Source: Castellaniella caeni NBRC 101664 (GTDB taxonomy: Bacteria; Pseudomonadota; Gammaproteobacteria; Burkholderiales; Burkholderiaceae_B). Taken from it: a DNA stretch of 64,000 nucleotides. A program made the translations under genes and the position numbers. The DNA is taken from contig NZ_BCWN01000015.1 in NCBI RefSeq assembly GCF_001592225.1, positions 23,556 to 87,555 of the forward strand, written 5' to 3'. A model generated the notes under the pieces. The model worked only from the letters and a program-made list of their open reading frames with translations. It was not told where the DNA came from and made no database searches. Shown here one piece after another: positions 17,044 through 25,649 of the stretch. Every line of letters begins with the position of its first letter. Within the stretch, counting starts at the first letter, position 1.

Positions 17044-17183
17044 TGCCCGCGTCGGCGGCGCATGCCGCCATTGGCCGCGCTGCGCGGTTCGCGGGGCGCG
17101 CGACCGGGTCAACGCTTGCCTGCGCCGGTTTCATCTTCACGCCATTTCGTTTGTTTTCCACCGTATTTCAAGGGTATTCCCTA

Positions 17184-17212
17184 TTTACAGCGCTCCTTCG
17201 GCTCAATAGCAT
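17184..17212 (+). promoter_or_regulatory. Candidate sigma-70 promoter of the oxygenase operon
   Basis: TTTACA (17184-17189) and TAGCAT (17207-17212) are 17 bases apart, matching 5 and 4 of 6 consensus positions. The predicted start point, near 17219, falls inside the shared AACTAAACATA motif, a position suited to repression. Confidence 0.5.
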
Positions 17213-17226
17213 TAGAACTAAACATA
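17213..17226 (+). promoter_or_regulatory. Candidate MarR operator, copy 3
   Basis: TAGAACTAAACATA includes the 11-mer identical to 2534-2544. With the T before it the site begins TTAGAACTAA, a TTAG-AA-CTAA dyad. It overlaps the predicted transcription start of the oxygenase operon. Confidence 0.5.
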
Positions 17227-17274
17227 TGAAAATGAATGGATCATCCGAATCCATCCAACCGACGGAGACAGACC

Positions 17275-18435
17275 ATGAGTGCCATACCCAGGACAGTTGA
17301 ACAATTGGATGCGAGCCCCGTGCTGGCCGACCTGCTGCGGGATCTGCGTGCCCGGCGCGGCGAATTCGAAGCTTTGGGGCATCTGCCGCAGGACATCATC
17401 GAGCGCTTCAAACAGCTGGGGGTCTACCGGGCGCTGGTGGCGCGGCGGTTTGGCGGTGAAGAACGTTCGCCCGCCGAATTCTGCCGCCTGATCGAGCGCC
17501 TTTCCGAGGCCGACGGTTCGGCCGGCTGGGTCGCCAGCTTCGGCATCGGGGCGGTCTACCTCTCGGCCCTGCCGGTGAGCACCCTCGAAAAACTCTACGG
17601 CGAAGGCGGGGTCGATCAGGTCTTTGCCGGCGGCATCTTCCCGCCGCAGCCCGCGCAGCAGGTCGAAGGCGGCCTCAAGGTATCGGGGCGCTGGAGCTTT
17701 GCCAGCGGCTGCATGGGCGCCGACATCGTCGGCGTGGGCATCGTGCCGCCCGCCTCGGGCGGCGGCAACCCGCTGCCGCGCATGGCCGTCATGCCCCGCA
17801 GCCAGATCCGCATCGACACCACCTGGCACGTGATGGGGCTCAAGGCCACCGGCAGTAACGACCTGGTGGCCGAGGGCGTGGTCGTGCCCGAAGAATGGAC
17901 CTTCGTGCGCGGCGGCGGCTCGTCGCTGGACACCCCGTTGTACCGCTACCCGGCGCTGTCCTTCGCCACACAGGTGCTGGCCGTGGTCGCGCTGGGCATT
18001 GCCCGGGGCGCCATCAACGAACTGGTGGGCATGGCTGCCGGCCGGGCCTCGGTGACGGGCGCCCCCAATCTGGGCGAGCGCGTCTACGTGCAGCTCGAAG
18101 TCGCCAAGATCGAGGCCGAACTGCGCGCGGCGCGCAGCTGGTTCTACGAGGCCATCGACGACGTCTGGCAGGTGCTGCTCGCGGGCGGCACGCCCGACGA
18201 TCAGCTGGTCAGCATGCTGCGCCTGTCGTCCACGCACGCTTCGCGCGTCGGGGCTGACGTCACGCGCCGCGCGCAGATGCTCAGCGGCATGACCGGCGTC
18301 TATGACAAGAGCCCGCTGGGGCAGATGGTGCGCGATGCGCAGATGGTGACGCAGCACGCCTTCATGGGCGACGTCACCTACCAGAACGCTGGCGCCATGT
18401 GCTTTGGTCACAAACCCCTGCCGGGCTACCTGTGA
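17275..18435 (+). CDS. Flavin-dependent monooxygenase of acyl-CoA dehydrogenase fold (IacA/IifC-like)
   Basis: A 386-residue protein with the acyl-CoA dehydrogenase fold: helical N-terminus, central beta domain (GGLKVSGRWSFASGC, WHVMGLKATGSNDLV) and helical C-terminus. It belongs to the group-D flavin monooxygenases (HsaA, IacA, IifC) rather than to true dehydrogenases. The order oxygenase, small protein, SDR, flavin reductase is that of the iac/iif/iad clusters for indole-3-acetate or indole, in which reduced flavin from a separate reductase is used to oxygenate the indole 2,3 bond. GACGGAGA lies before the ATG. An operator-like motif lies at its promoter. Indole ring oxygenation is inferred from family and context. 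Confidence 0.8.
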   Translation: MSAIPRTVEQLDASPVLADLLRDLRARRGEFEALGHLPQDIIERFKQLGVYRALVARRFGGEERSPAEFCRLIERLSEADGSAGWVASFGIGAVYLSALPVSTLEKLYGEGGVDQVFAGGIFPPQPAQQVEGGLKVSGRWSFASGCMGADIVGVGIVPPASGGGNPLPRMAVMPRSQIRIDTTWHVMGLKATGSNDLVAEGVVVPEEWTFVRGGGSSLDTPLYRYPALSFATQVLAVVALGIARGAINELVGMAAGRASVTGAPNLGERVYVQLEVAKIEAELRAARSWFYEAIDDVWQVLLAGGTPDDQLVSMLRLSSTHASRVGADVTRRAQMLSGMTGVYDKSPLGQMVRDAQMVTQHAFMGDVTYQNAGAMCFGHKPLPGYL

Positions 18436-18473
18436 TTCCCGCACCCTCTCTTTCAACCCCAACGGAGAAGACA

Positions 18474-18830
18474 ATGGAAGACAAAAAGCCCCTGCGCGTG
18501 CTGTTTTGTATCGGTATCAACCAAAATTTCATGGATGCCCCGGCCCAGGAAAAGAAAGACGTCTGGCAGGCAACGCTCACCATGCTGCGCGGCATCCGCG
18601 ATCTGCCGGGGGTCACGGTGCTGGGCAACATGGACGACGACCGCATCATGGTCGGGCCATCCCAGCAGTTTCCCTGGACGACCTACGTGCTGGCCGACGT
18701 GCCCGATTTCGACACCACGGTGGCCGCCTGCAACCTGTTTCGCGTCACCCCGGTGGGCACGGCGGGGGATTGCCTGTGGAAATATGCTCGCGTCGAGGCC
18801 CGCATCGGCCGCGAGCTGGTCATTGACTGA
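18474..18830 (+). CDS. Small protein of the indole(-acetate) oxygenase cluster (IacB/IifA-like position)
   Basis: A 118-residue protein with no signal peptide or membrane segment. I see no motif that fixes its function. Alternating beta/alpha pattern and the repeated hydrophobic stretches (LRVLFCIGINQNFM, TTYVLADVPDFDTTVAAC) would fit a small ferredoxin-like alpha/beta barrel. In iac and iif clusters a small protein sits beside the oxygenase, and IifA has been described as a cofactor-free oxygenase acting late in indole breakdown; this gene has that position. It lies 38 bases after the oxygenase gene with ACGGAGAAG upstream. Confidence 0.65.
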   Translation: MEDKKPLRVLFCIGINQNFMDAPAQEKKDVWQATLTMLRGIRDLPGVTVLGNMDDDRIMVGPSQQFPWTTYVLADVPDFDTTVAACNLFRVTPVGTAGDCLWKYARVEARIGRELVID

Positions 18831-18844
18831 GCCGGAGAACCCTC

Positions 18845-19585
18845 ATGAACCAGATTGCTTTGGTCACCGGGGCGGCGCAGGGGCTGGGCTTGTGCATCGC
18901 CCGCCACCTGCATGCCGCCGGTTTCAAGGTCGTCGTCACCGATCGGCAGCTGGCACAGGCCGCCGAGGCGGCGCGCTCGATCGACGCCACGGGTGAGCGC
19001 GCCTGGCCCCTGGCGCTGGACGTCACGCGCAAGGCCGATTTCGAGACCGCCCTGGCCGCCGTGCTCGAACACTGGGGCGGGCTGCAGGTGCTGGTCAACA
19101 ACGCCGCCATGACCAAGGCGACCCCCGTGATGGACATCGGCGCCGACGAGTTCGATGCCGTGCTGGCCGTCAACCTGCGCGGCACGCTGTTTGGCTGCCA
19201 GGTGATGGGGGCCCACATGGCCGCCCAGGGCTACGGGCGGCTGGTGAACATGGCCTCGCTGGCGGGCCAGAACGGCGGCACGGCCACCGGGGCGCACTAT
19301 GCCTGTTCCAAAGGTGGCATCATGACGCTCACCAAAATCTTCGCCCGTGAGCTGGGCCCCCAGGGCGTGACCTGCAATGCCGTCTCGCCCGGGCCCATGG
19401 ATCTGCCTTCCGTGCATGCGCTGGTGCCCGACGAGCGCCTGGCCCAGATCGTCCAGGGCATTCCGGTGCGCAAGCTGGGCAATGCCGATTTCGTCGCCGA
19501 CCTGATCGTCCGGCTGGCCATGCCGGATGCCGATTTCGTCACGGGCGCCACCTGGGACGTCAACGGTGGCCTGTTCATGCGTTAG
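18845..19585 (+). CDS. Short-chain dehydrogenase/reductase (IacE/IifB-like)
   Basis: A 246-residue classical SDR. It shows TGAAQGLG (cofactor, about 8-15), NNAA (about 89-92), the catalytic serine in NMASLAGQNG and YACSK (about 155-159). The aspartate in VVVTDRQ after the second strand suggests NAD(H) preference. It lies 14 bases after the small protein with CCGGAGAA. In the iif/iac scheme this enzyme oxidises the indole-2,3-dihydrodiol (or its acetate) to the 3-hydroxy-oxindole form. The specific substrate is inferred from gene order. Confidence 0.85.
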   Translation: MNQIALVTGAAQGLGLCIARHLHAAGFKVVVTDRQLAQAAEAARSIDATGERAWPLALDVTRKADFETALAAVLEHWGGLQVLVNNAAMTKATPVMDIGADEFDAVLAVNLRGTLFGCQVMGAHMAAQGYGRLVNMASLAGQNGGTATGAHYACSKGGIMTLTKIFARELGPQGVTCNAVSPGPMDLPSVHALVPDERLAQIVQGIPVRKLGNADFVADLIVRLAMPDADFVTGATWDVNGGLFMR

Positions 19586-19594
19586 GAGCCTGTC

Positions 19595-20092
19595 ATGACC
19601 GATATATCCAGTTTTCGCAGCGCCATGTCCCTGCTGGCCGGGGCCGTCAACGTGATCACCACCGATGGCCCCAGCGGCATGGCGGGTTTCACGGCCACCG
19701 CCGTGTGCAGCGTCACCGACCAGCCGCCCACCCTGCTGGTGTGCATGAACCGCTCGTCCTACGCGCACAAATTCTTCACCGGCAACCAGGTGCTGTGCGT
19801 CAACGTGATGGGCAATGCCTCGCAAGAGGCGCCGCTCATCTTCGCCGATCGCAATATCCGCATGGCCGACCGCTTCAGCCGCGTGAAATGGAGCCCGCTC
19901 ACCACTGGCAGCCCGGTCATCGAAGACGCGCTGGTCAGCTTCGACTGCCGCATCGCGCATACCAACGACGTCGGCTCGCACAGCATTTTCATGTGCGAGG
20001 TCGAAGACATCCGCTGCGGCGATGCCCAGCAGGCAAGCCTGGTGTATTTCAACCGCAATTATCATCACGTGGGTTCGCTCGAAACCCACTGA
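19595..20092 (+). CDS. NAD(P)H:flavin reductase (HpaC/IacG type)
   Basis: A 165-residue flavin reductase-domain protein. It has the typical opening FRSAMSLLAGAVNVITTDGPSGMAGFTATAVCSVTDQPPTLLVCMNRSSY and the ending YFNRNYHHVG. It would supply reduced flavin to the monooxygenase encoded three genes earlier. A TTAGGAG site lies before its ATG, 9 bases after the SDR stop, so the four genes form one unit. Confidence 0.88.
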   Translation: MTDISSFRSAMSLLAGAVNVITTDGPSGMAGFTATAVCSVTDQPPTLLVCMNRSSYAHKFFTGNQVLCVNVMGNASQEAPLIFADRNIRMADRFSRVKWSPLTTGSPVIEDALVSFDCRIAHTNDVGSHSIFMCEVEDIRCGDAQQASLVYFNRNYHHVGSLETH

Positions 20093-20230
20093 TGCCGATG
20101 TTTTTTCCAGATGCATGGCCGGGTTTGCCGCAAGCTTGCCCGGCCATGCGCGCATGGGGGCGGGCACATGCCGCCGCGTGCACGCCAGAACATCTTTCGG
20201 TGCACGGCGAGACAAGTGCAAGCCGGATTT

Positions 20231-20262
20231 GATGCTTAAGATGTAAATGAATAAAAAGCATC
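20231..20262. repeat. Inverted repeat before the aldehyde dehydrogenase gene
   Basis: GATGCTT and AAGCATC are 7-bp arms separated by 18 bases, just before the Shine-Dalgarno CTAGGAGAC of the aldehyde dehydrogenase gene. It may be an operator or a leader hairpin; nothing else supports either. Confidence 0.35.
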
Positions 20263-20276
20263 TCTAGGAGACAAAC

Positions 20277-21770
20277 ATGAGCGAGACGGATCAGCAGCCC
20301 GAACGCGCTGCCATTCGCGAATACATGGTGATCGACGGCAAGCCCTGCACCGAGGGGGTGGGGCGCCTGCCTGTCTTCAATCCCGCCACGGGCGAAGTGA
20401 TCGCGCAGCAGATCGAAGCCGGCCCCGGGCAGGTCGATCTGGCCGTGCAGGCCGCGCGCCGGGCCTTCGAATCCGCCGCCTGGCGGGCCACTTTGCCCGC
20501 GGCGCGCGAGCGCCTGCTGCTGGCGCTGGCCGATCGCATCGAAGCCGAGGGCGAGGCCCTGGCACGCCTCGAAACGCTCAATAACGGCAAACTGCTGGCA
20601 CTGTCGCAAATGCTCGAAGTGGGCGCCAGCGCCCAGTGGCTGCGCTACATGGCCGGCTGGGCCACCAAGATCACGGGCGATACGCTGCAGCTGTCCATTC
20701 CATTCCCGCCGGGGGTTGGCTATCAGGGCTACACGCGTCCCGAGCCCGTCGGTGTGGTGGCCGCCATCATCCCCTGGAATTTCCCGCTGCTCATGGCGGT
20801 CTGGAAAATCGCGCCGGCCATTGCCGCGGGCTGCACCATCGTGCTCAAGCCCGCCGAAGAAACGCCGCTTACCGCGCTGCGCCTGGCCGAGCTGGCCCTC
20901 GAGGTCGGCTTCCCGCCCGGCGTCATCAACGTCATCACCGGGCGCGGTGAAGTCACGGGCGATGCCTTGATCAAGCATCCGGGGGTCAACAAGATCGCCT
21001 TTACCGGCTCCACCGAGGTCGGCAAGCTCATCGGCCACGCCGCCATCGACGACATGAAACGCGTGTCGCTCGAACTGGGCGGCAAGTCGCCCGTGGTCAT
21101 CATGGACGACTGCCCGATCGACCTGGCGATCCAGGGCGCGGCGGGTGCCATTTTCTTCAACCAGGGGCAGGTCTGCACGGCGGGTTCGCGCGTCTTCATC
21201 CAGGATGGCATCTACGACCGGGTGGTCGAGGGCCTGGCCGTCGCCGCCGACAGCCTGAAGATGGGTTCCGGCTTCGATGCCGACACGCAGATCGGCCCCA
21301 TGGTCTCGGCGCGCCACCGCGACCGGGTGGCCAGCTACATCGCCGCCGGGCAGGCCTCGGGGGCACAGCGGCTCACGCAGGCTCGTCCCTGGCAGGGCGG
21401 GGGCTATTTCATCCCGCCCACCGTGTTTGCCGATGCGTCGCCCGATGCCTCCATCGTGCGCGAAGAAATCTTCGGCCCGGTGGTGGTGGCCGCCCGCTTC
21501 AAAGACGAAGACGAGGCCGTGCGTCTGGCCAACGACACGCGCTTTGGCCTGGGCGCCAGCATCTGGAGCAACGATCTGGGCCGCGTCCAACGCCTGGTGC
21601 CGCGTATCCAGGCGGGCACGGTCTGGGTCAATACGCACAACATGCTCGATCCTTCCATGCCGTTTGGCGGCTACAAGCAGTCGGGCATGGGGCGCGAACA
21701 TGGCCGGGCCGTCATCGACAACTACATCGAGACCAAATCGGTCTGCATCGCCTACCAGGCCTCGGCCTGA
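20277..21770 (+). CDS. Aldehyde dehydrogenase, NAD(P)-dependent (arylacetaldehyde type)
   Basis: A 497-residue ALDH of full length. The catalytic Glu266 lies in LELGGKSP and the nucleophile Cys300 in FNQGQVCTAGSRV; the cofactor loop FTGSTEVG is near 243. It begins 184 bases after the flavin reductase gene, with its own Shine-Dalgarno, and stops 107 bases before the amine dehydrogenase cluster. It closely fits the step between the two: oxidising indole-3-acetaldehyde or phenylacetaldehyde, made by the amine dehydrogenase, to the acid. Family members accept many aldehydes, so the substrate is inferred. Confidence 0.9.
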   Translation: MSETDQQPERAAIREYMVIDGKPCTEGVGRLPVFNPATGEVIAQQIEAGPGQVDLAVQAARRAFESAAWRATLPAARERLLLALADRIEAEGEALARLETLNNGKLLALSQMLEVGASAQWLRYMAGWATKITGDTLQLSIPFPPGVGYQGYTRPEPVGVVAAIIPWNFPLLMAVWKIAPAIAAGCTIVLKPAEETPLTALRLAELALEVGFPPGVINVITGRGEVTGDALIKHPGVNKIAFTGSTEVGKLIGHAAIDDMKRVSLELGGKSPVVIMDDCPIDLAIQGAAGAIFFNQGQVCTAGSRVFIQDGIYDRVVEGLAVAADSLKMGSGFDADTQIGPMVSARHRDRVASYIAAGQASGAQRLTQARPWQGGGYFIPPTVFADASPDASIVREEIFGPVVVAARFKDEDEAVRLANDTRFGLGASIWSNDLGRVQRLVPRIQAGTVWVNTHNMLDPSMPFGGYKQSGMGREHGRAVIDNYIETKSVCIAYQASA

Positions 21771-21877
21771 GCGCGGTGCGGGCAGTTGCTTCGCAAGGCT
21801 TTACCCAGACTTCATTCACCCATCCTGGCTTTATCCATCGATATAGAGCCGGCACCGAGCCGGCCATGAGGAGACAC

Positions 21878-22753
21878 ATGATGACCTTGATGCGCAAAGC
21901 GCAAGGTGTGGTGCTGGCAGCCGCCCTGGCGGCGGCGGGCACCGCACAGGCAGGCGATCCCAGTGCACGCGACTGGATTCCGGCGCCGCCGGGCACCAAC
22001 GTATTTGCCGCCTATCTGTTCGGCCTGAACTCGCACGGCTTCTACGACCACGGCAGCCGCCTGGACGGCGGCCCCAGCGTCGACGTGCAGGGCATGGTGC
22101 TGCGGCCCATGCACTTTGGCGAAATCATGGGCAAGACGGTGCAGTACGAGCTCATCGTGCCCGCCCTGCGCACCACCATCGGCATGAGTGGCGTGCCCGA
22201 TGACCGCGTCACCGGGGTAGGGGACGCCCAGTTCGGCACGGCCGTCTGGTTCGTCAACAACGAAGAAACCAAGACATGGTTCGCCTGGGAACCCTTCATC
22301 ACCTTCCCCACGGGCGAATATCACAGCAACCACGCCGATGCCTCACCCGGCAAGAACCGCTGGACGACCGTGCAGGACTTCGCCGTGGTCAAGGGCTTCG
22401 GTGAATCCACCTTCCTCGAAGCCGTCGCCGAGTTCGAGTTCTTTGGCGACAACAACAACTACTACGGCACGACGCTCAAGAAAGACCCGGCGGTGCGCCT
22501 CATGGCCCTGGCGTCCACCAATATCACGCCCGATACTTACATCGGCATGCGCTACCGCTATGAAACCGGCGGACGCGAAAAAATGGATGGCATCGAATCC
22601 ACCGGCCGGGCCAACAACCACCAGCTGGCCTTCGAGATCACGCACCAGATCAACGACGCCAATCAGGTGCAGCTGCAGTACATCCACGACCTGAAAGTCG
22701 AGAACGGCCCCCGCATGCGTGGCGTGCAGCTGCGCTACGCCTATGCCTTCTAG
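21878..22753 (+). CDS. Outer-membrane beta-barrel transporter-like protein in the aromatic amine cluster
   Basis: About 291 residues. A signal peptide ([24 protein letters not shown]) is followed by alternating strands rich in aromatic residues, ending in YAYAF; a terminal Phe is the usual barrel-assembly signal. It resembles the transporter/phenol MetA-pathway family of putative aromatic uptake channels. The start is taken at 21878 or 21881 because GAGGAG lies just upstream; an in-frame ATG at 21866 overlaps that site. It precedes aauB by 23 bases, so passage of aromatic amines through the outer membrane is a fair guess. Confidence 0.75.
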   Translation: MMTLMRKAQGVVLAAALAAAGTAQAGDPSARDWIPAPPGTNVFAAYLFGLNSHGFYDHGSRLDGGPSVDVQGMVLRPMHFGEIMGKTVQYELIVPALRTTIGMSGVPDDRVTGVGDAQFGTAVWFVNNEETKTWFAWEPFITFPTGEYHSNHADASPGKNRWTTVQDFAVVKGFGESTFLEAVAEFEFFGDNNNYYGTTLKKDPAVRLMALASTNITPDTYIGMRYRYETGGREKMDGIESTGRANNHQLAFEITHQINDANQVQLQYIHDLKVENGPRMRGVQLRYAYAF

Positions 22754-22776
22754 GCCCCACCACGGAGACATCCATC

Positions 22777-23964
22777 ATGAAAAAAACAGTCTTGAGGCGC
22801 TCGTCCCAGGCAGGCCTGCTGTCGCTGGCGTTGCTTGTGGGGGGTACTGCGGCATCGCTTGCCGCCAATCTGCCGGTTGAAAAGCTGGTGGGCGGGCAAT
22901 CCGTCAAGGTCGATCCGGCGCAGCGTGTCTACGTCATGGACGCCGTCTTCATGCACCTGACCGACAGCCGTCTCAACCAGTTCGATCGCAAGACCGGCAA
23001 GTTCCTGGGCATGATCCCCACCTCGTTCAATGGGCTGGCGCAGGTCTCGAAAGATGGCAAGAACATCTACGTGGCCACCACCTACTACGAGCGGGTCACG
23101 CGCGGCGAACGCACCGACACGGTCGAAATCTGGGACAACTCCACGCTCAGTTTCGTCAAAGAGATCGTGGTGCCTCCGAAGAAAGCCGGGACGCTCAACT
23201 ATGACGGGATGTTCCGCCAGACCAACGACGGCCGCTTCATCCTGCTGCAAAATGCCACCCCGGCCGCCTCCGTCACCGTCGTCGATGCGCAAAAGCGTGC
23301 CTTCGTCAATGAAATCACGGCCACCGCCGGGTGCTGGAGCATCATCCCCGTGCCGGGGGCGCCGCGCAGCTTCTCTACCATCTGCGGCGACGGCGCCCTG
23401 CTCACCGTCACCTTGGGCGACGATGGCAAGGTCGCCAGCCAGAACCGCAGTCAGCCCATGTTCCCGGTGAAGGATGACCCCATCTTCATCACGCCGGGCC
23501 TGCTCTCCGACCGCATGGTGTTCGTGTCGTTCTACGGCAACGTCTACACCGCCAAGCCCACCAAAGATGGCATGAGCTTCGAACCTACCTGGTCACTGCT
23601 CGACCAGGAAGACAAGGCCAAGAACTGGGTGCCGGGCGGCTACAACCTGCTGGCCGTCGAGCCCAAGAGCCAGCGTCTGTACATCTTCATGCACCCCGAT
23701 GGCAAAGAAGGTTCGCACAAGAACCCGGCAGCGGAAATCTGGGTCTACGACCTGAAGACGAAGCAACGCGTGGCCCGTATTCCGGGGCAGGATGCGCTGT
23801 CGATGTCGGTCATCCCGGGCAAGCATCCCCAGTTGCTCACCATCGACGGCGGCAATGCGCACATCTATGACATTTCCGCCCCCGAGCCCAAGCTGGTGCA
23901 GACCATCAAGGGCGCCAGCGAGTCGGCGCTGCAGCTCATGGGCTGGGGAGGCAACAATGGGTGA
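22777..23964 (+). CDS. aauB: Aromatic amine dehydrogenase, heavy (alpha) subunit
   Basis: A 395-residue periplasmic beta-propeller subunit of the MauB/AauB family. The signal peptide ([30 protein letters not shown]) contains two arginines. Sequence marks include [20 protein letters not shown] and the end region [17 protein letters not shown]. With the light chain it forms a heterotetramer that oxidises primary amines (tyramine, phenylethylamine, tryptamine) to aldehyde and ammonia. The complete set aauB-E-D-A, in the order of the known aau cluster, supports aromatic rather than methyl amine use. Its stop overlaps the aauE start by 8 bases. Confidence 0.9.
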   Translation: MKKTVLRRSSQAGLLSLALLVGGTAASLAANLPVEKLVGGQSVKVDPAQRVYVMDAVFMHLTDSRLNQFDRKTGKFLGMIPTSFNGLAQVSKDGKNIYVATTYYERVTRGERTDTVEIWDNSTLSFVKEIVVPPKKAGTLNYDGMFRQTNDGRFILLQNATPAASVTVVDAQKRAFVNEITATAGCWSIIPVPGAPRSFSTICGDGALLTVTLGDDGKVASQNRSQPMFPVKDDPIFITPGLLSDRMVFVSFYGNVYTAKPTKDGMSFEPTWSLLDQEDKAKNWVPGGYNLLAVEPKSQRLYIFMHPDGKEGSHKNPAAEIWVYDLKTKQRVARIPGQDALSMSVIPGKHPQLLTIDGGNAHIYDISAPEPKLVQTIKGASESALQLMGWGGNNG

Positions 23965-24496
23965 CCCCATCATCGTCTATTCGGCACTGGCTGTCCTGGT
24001 GGTCGTGCTCTGGCTGGGGGCGTTCGACAAGCTGCGTCACTTTGCCGAGTTTGAGGCGGCGGTCTCCGGCTATCGCCTGCTGCCCACGGCCTTGCAGCGG
24101 CCCTTTGCCGTGCTCTTCGTCCTGGCAGAGCTGGCCAGCGGCGCCTTGCTGCTGCTGCCCGCGGCGCGCGCTTCAGGCGCTCTGGCCGCGCTGGGGGTGG
24201 TGCTGCTGGCTTCGGCGGGGGTGGTCGTCAACCTGCTGCGCGGCAACACCGACGTCAGCTGCGGCTGCGGCGGGCTGGCCCAGGCGTCCACCGGCTTGTC
24301 GTGGTGGCTGGTGCTGCGCAACGGCCTGCTGGCGGCGCTGGCCGTGATCGTGGGGGCAGGCATGGGGGCGCGCCCCCTTGGCTGGCTCGATGGCCTCACC
24401 TTCTTTGGCCTGACGCTCTCCGTGCTCGCCCTGTATCTCGTTTTCAATCAATTGCTCGCATCCCATCTGCAGATGCAAAAAAGGAGTCAATCATGA
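23957..24496 (+). CDS. aauE: MauE-type membrane protein for amine dehydrogenase maturation
   Basis: A 179-residue inner-membrane protein with four or five hydrophobic segments. The MauE family works with MauD to form the many disulfides of the light chain. A CGCGG cysteine pair (about residue 98) follows DVS and may take part in disulfide relay. The ATG at 23957 overlaps aauB and the protein's last codons overlap aauD (ATGA), so the four subunit and assembly genes are coupled. Confidence 0.88.
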   Translation: MGDPIIVYSALAVLVVVLWLGAFDKLRHFAEFEAAVSGYRLLPTALQRPFAVLFVLAELASGALLLLPAARASGALAALGVVLLASAGVVVNLLRGNTDVSCGCGGLAQASTGLSWWLVLRNGLLAALAVIVGAGMGARPLGWLDGLTFFGLTLSVLALYLVFNQLLASHLQMQKRSQS

Positions 24497-25122
24497 CCGC
24501 ACTGATCGTATCCAACGTCCTGCTGTGGGGGGTCGTGCTGGCCCTGCTGCTGGTGGTGCTGGCCCTGTCGCGCCAGATCGGGGTGCTCTACGAACGCGTG
24601 GCGCCCATGGGGGCACTGACGCTCGACAAGGGCCCCGCCGTGGGCGAGGCCGCGCCGCACTTCGATCTCAACGACCTGCTGGGGCGTCCGCATCAGGTGG
24701 GCTATGCCGGCGCGCGCAGCCAGCTGCTGTTCTTCGTCTCGCCCAGCTGCCCGGTGTGCAAGAAGTTGCTGCCCATCCTGAAGTCGGTGGCGCACACCGA
24801 GCGCGCCTGGCTGGACATCACCCTGGCGAGCGACGGCGAGATGCCCGAGCACCTGGCCTTCTACCGCAAGGCGGGGCTTGAATCCTTCCCCTACCTGCTG
24901 TCCACCGAACTGGGCATGAAATTCCAGATCAGCAAGCTGCCGTATGCCGTGCTGATGGACGAGCAGGGCATCGTGCGCGCCAAGGGGCTGATCAATTCCC
25001 GCGAACAGCTCGAAAGTCTGTTCACGGCCAAGGAAATCGGGGTGGGTTCGGCACAAGAGTGGCTCGAACGCGCCTCGGTCGAAGAAATCTCACGCAAGGA
25101 GAACGGCAATGCGCTGGCTTGA
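24493..25122 (+). CDS. aauD: MauD-type thioredoxin-like disulfide protein
   Basis: A 209-residue protein with an N-terminal membrane anchor (residues 3-26) and a thioredoxin-like domain. Its active-site motif is CPVC (86-89), within FFVSPSCPVCKKLLP. The family is needed for stable, correctly bridged light chain in the periplasm. An AAGGAG site lies just before the ATG. It overlaps aauA by 14 bases. Confidence 0.9.
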   Translation: MTALIVSNVLLWGVVLALLLVVLALSRQIGVLYERVAPMGALTLDKGPAVGEAAPHFDLNDLLGRPHQVGYAGARSQLLFFVSPSCPVCKKLLPILKSVAHTERAWLDITLASDGEMPEHLAFYRKAGLESFPYLLSTELGMKFQISKLPYAVLMDEQGIVRAKGLINSREQLESLFTAKEIGVGSAQEWLERASVEEISRKENGNALA

Positions 25123-25636
25123 TCATTTCGGAGAGGCCCTGACCCGCAAGGTGGCCCATCAGTCGTCCCGCCGCAGTGTGTTGTGCTCGATCAGCAAGGC
25201 CCTGGTGGGTTCGGCCTTCATCATGCCGGTGCTGCCGGTGTTGCGCAATGCGCAGGCGGCCACCCCCAAGACCGACCTCGATACGGCCACCGAAGAAGAA
25301 CTCACGTCCTGCGACTACTGGCGCTATTGCGCGGTGGACGGCTTTCTGTGCACCTGCTGCGGGGGCACGGCCACCACCTGCCCGCCGGGCAGCGAGCCCT
25401 CGCCGATTTCCTGGGTAGGCACCTGCCACAATCCCAAGGACGGCAAAGACTATCTGGTGGCTTACCACGACTGCTGCGGCAAAACGGCGTGCGACCGCTG
25501 CTACTGCGGTGGCCAGGTGCGCGAGCGCCCGGGCTACGAGTTCTTCCTGCACAATGACGTCAACTGGTGCATGGCCAACAGCAACACCACCTACCACTGC
25601 ACGGTCTCCACCATCGTGGGGCTGGGCAAAAACTGA
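25109..25636 (+). CDS. aauA: Aromatic amine dehydrogenase, light (beta) subunit with TTQ cofactor
   Basis: A 175-residue subunit with a Tat signal (SSRRSVLCSISKALVG) and a mature part rich in cysteine. The tryptophan pair that becomes tryptophan tryptophylquinone is present: Trp102 and Trp153 are 51 residues apart, as in known family members (57/108 and 109/160). At the matching spacings lie Asp121 (catalytic base), Thr165 and Asp77, so all expected active-site residues are intact. It oxidises amines in the periplasm and passes electrons to a cupredoxin or cytochrome. No mauG-like di-haem maturase gene lies in the window. Confidence 0.92.
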   Translation: MRWLDHFGEALTRKVAHQSSRRSVLCSISKALVGSAFIMPVLPVLRNAQAATPKTDLDTATEEELTSCDYWRYCAVDGFLCTCCGGTATTCPPGSEPSPISWVGTCHNPKDGKDYLVAYHDCCGKTACDRCYCGGQVRERPGYEFFLHNDVNWCMANSNTTYHCTVSTIVGLGKN

Positions 25637-25649
25637 CGGAGTCCACACC

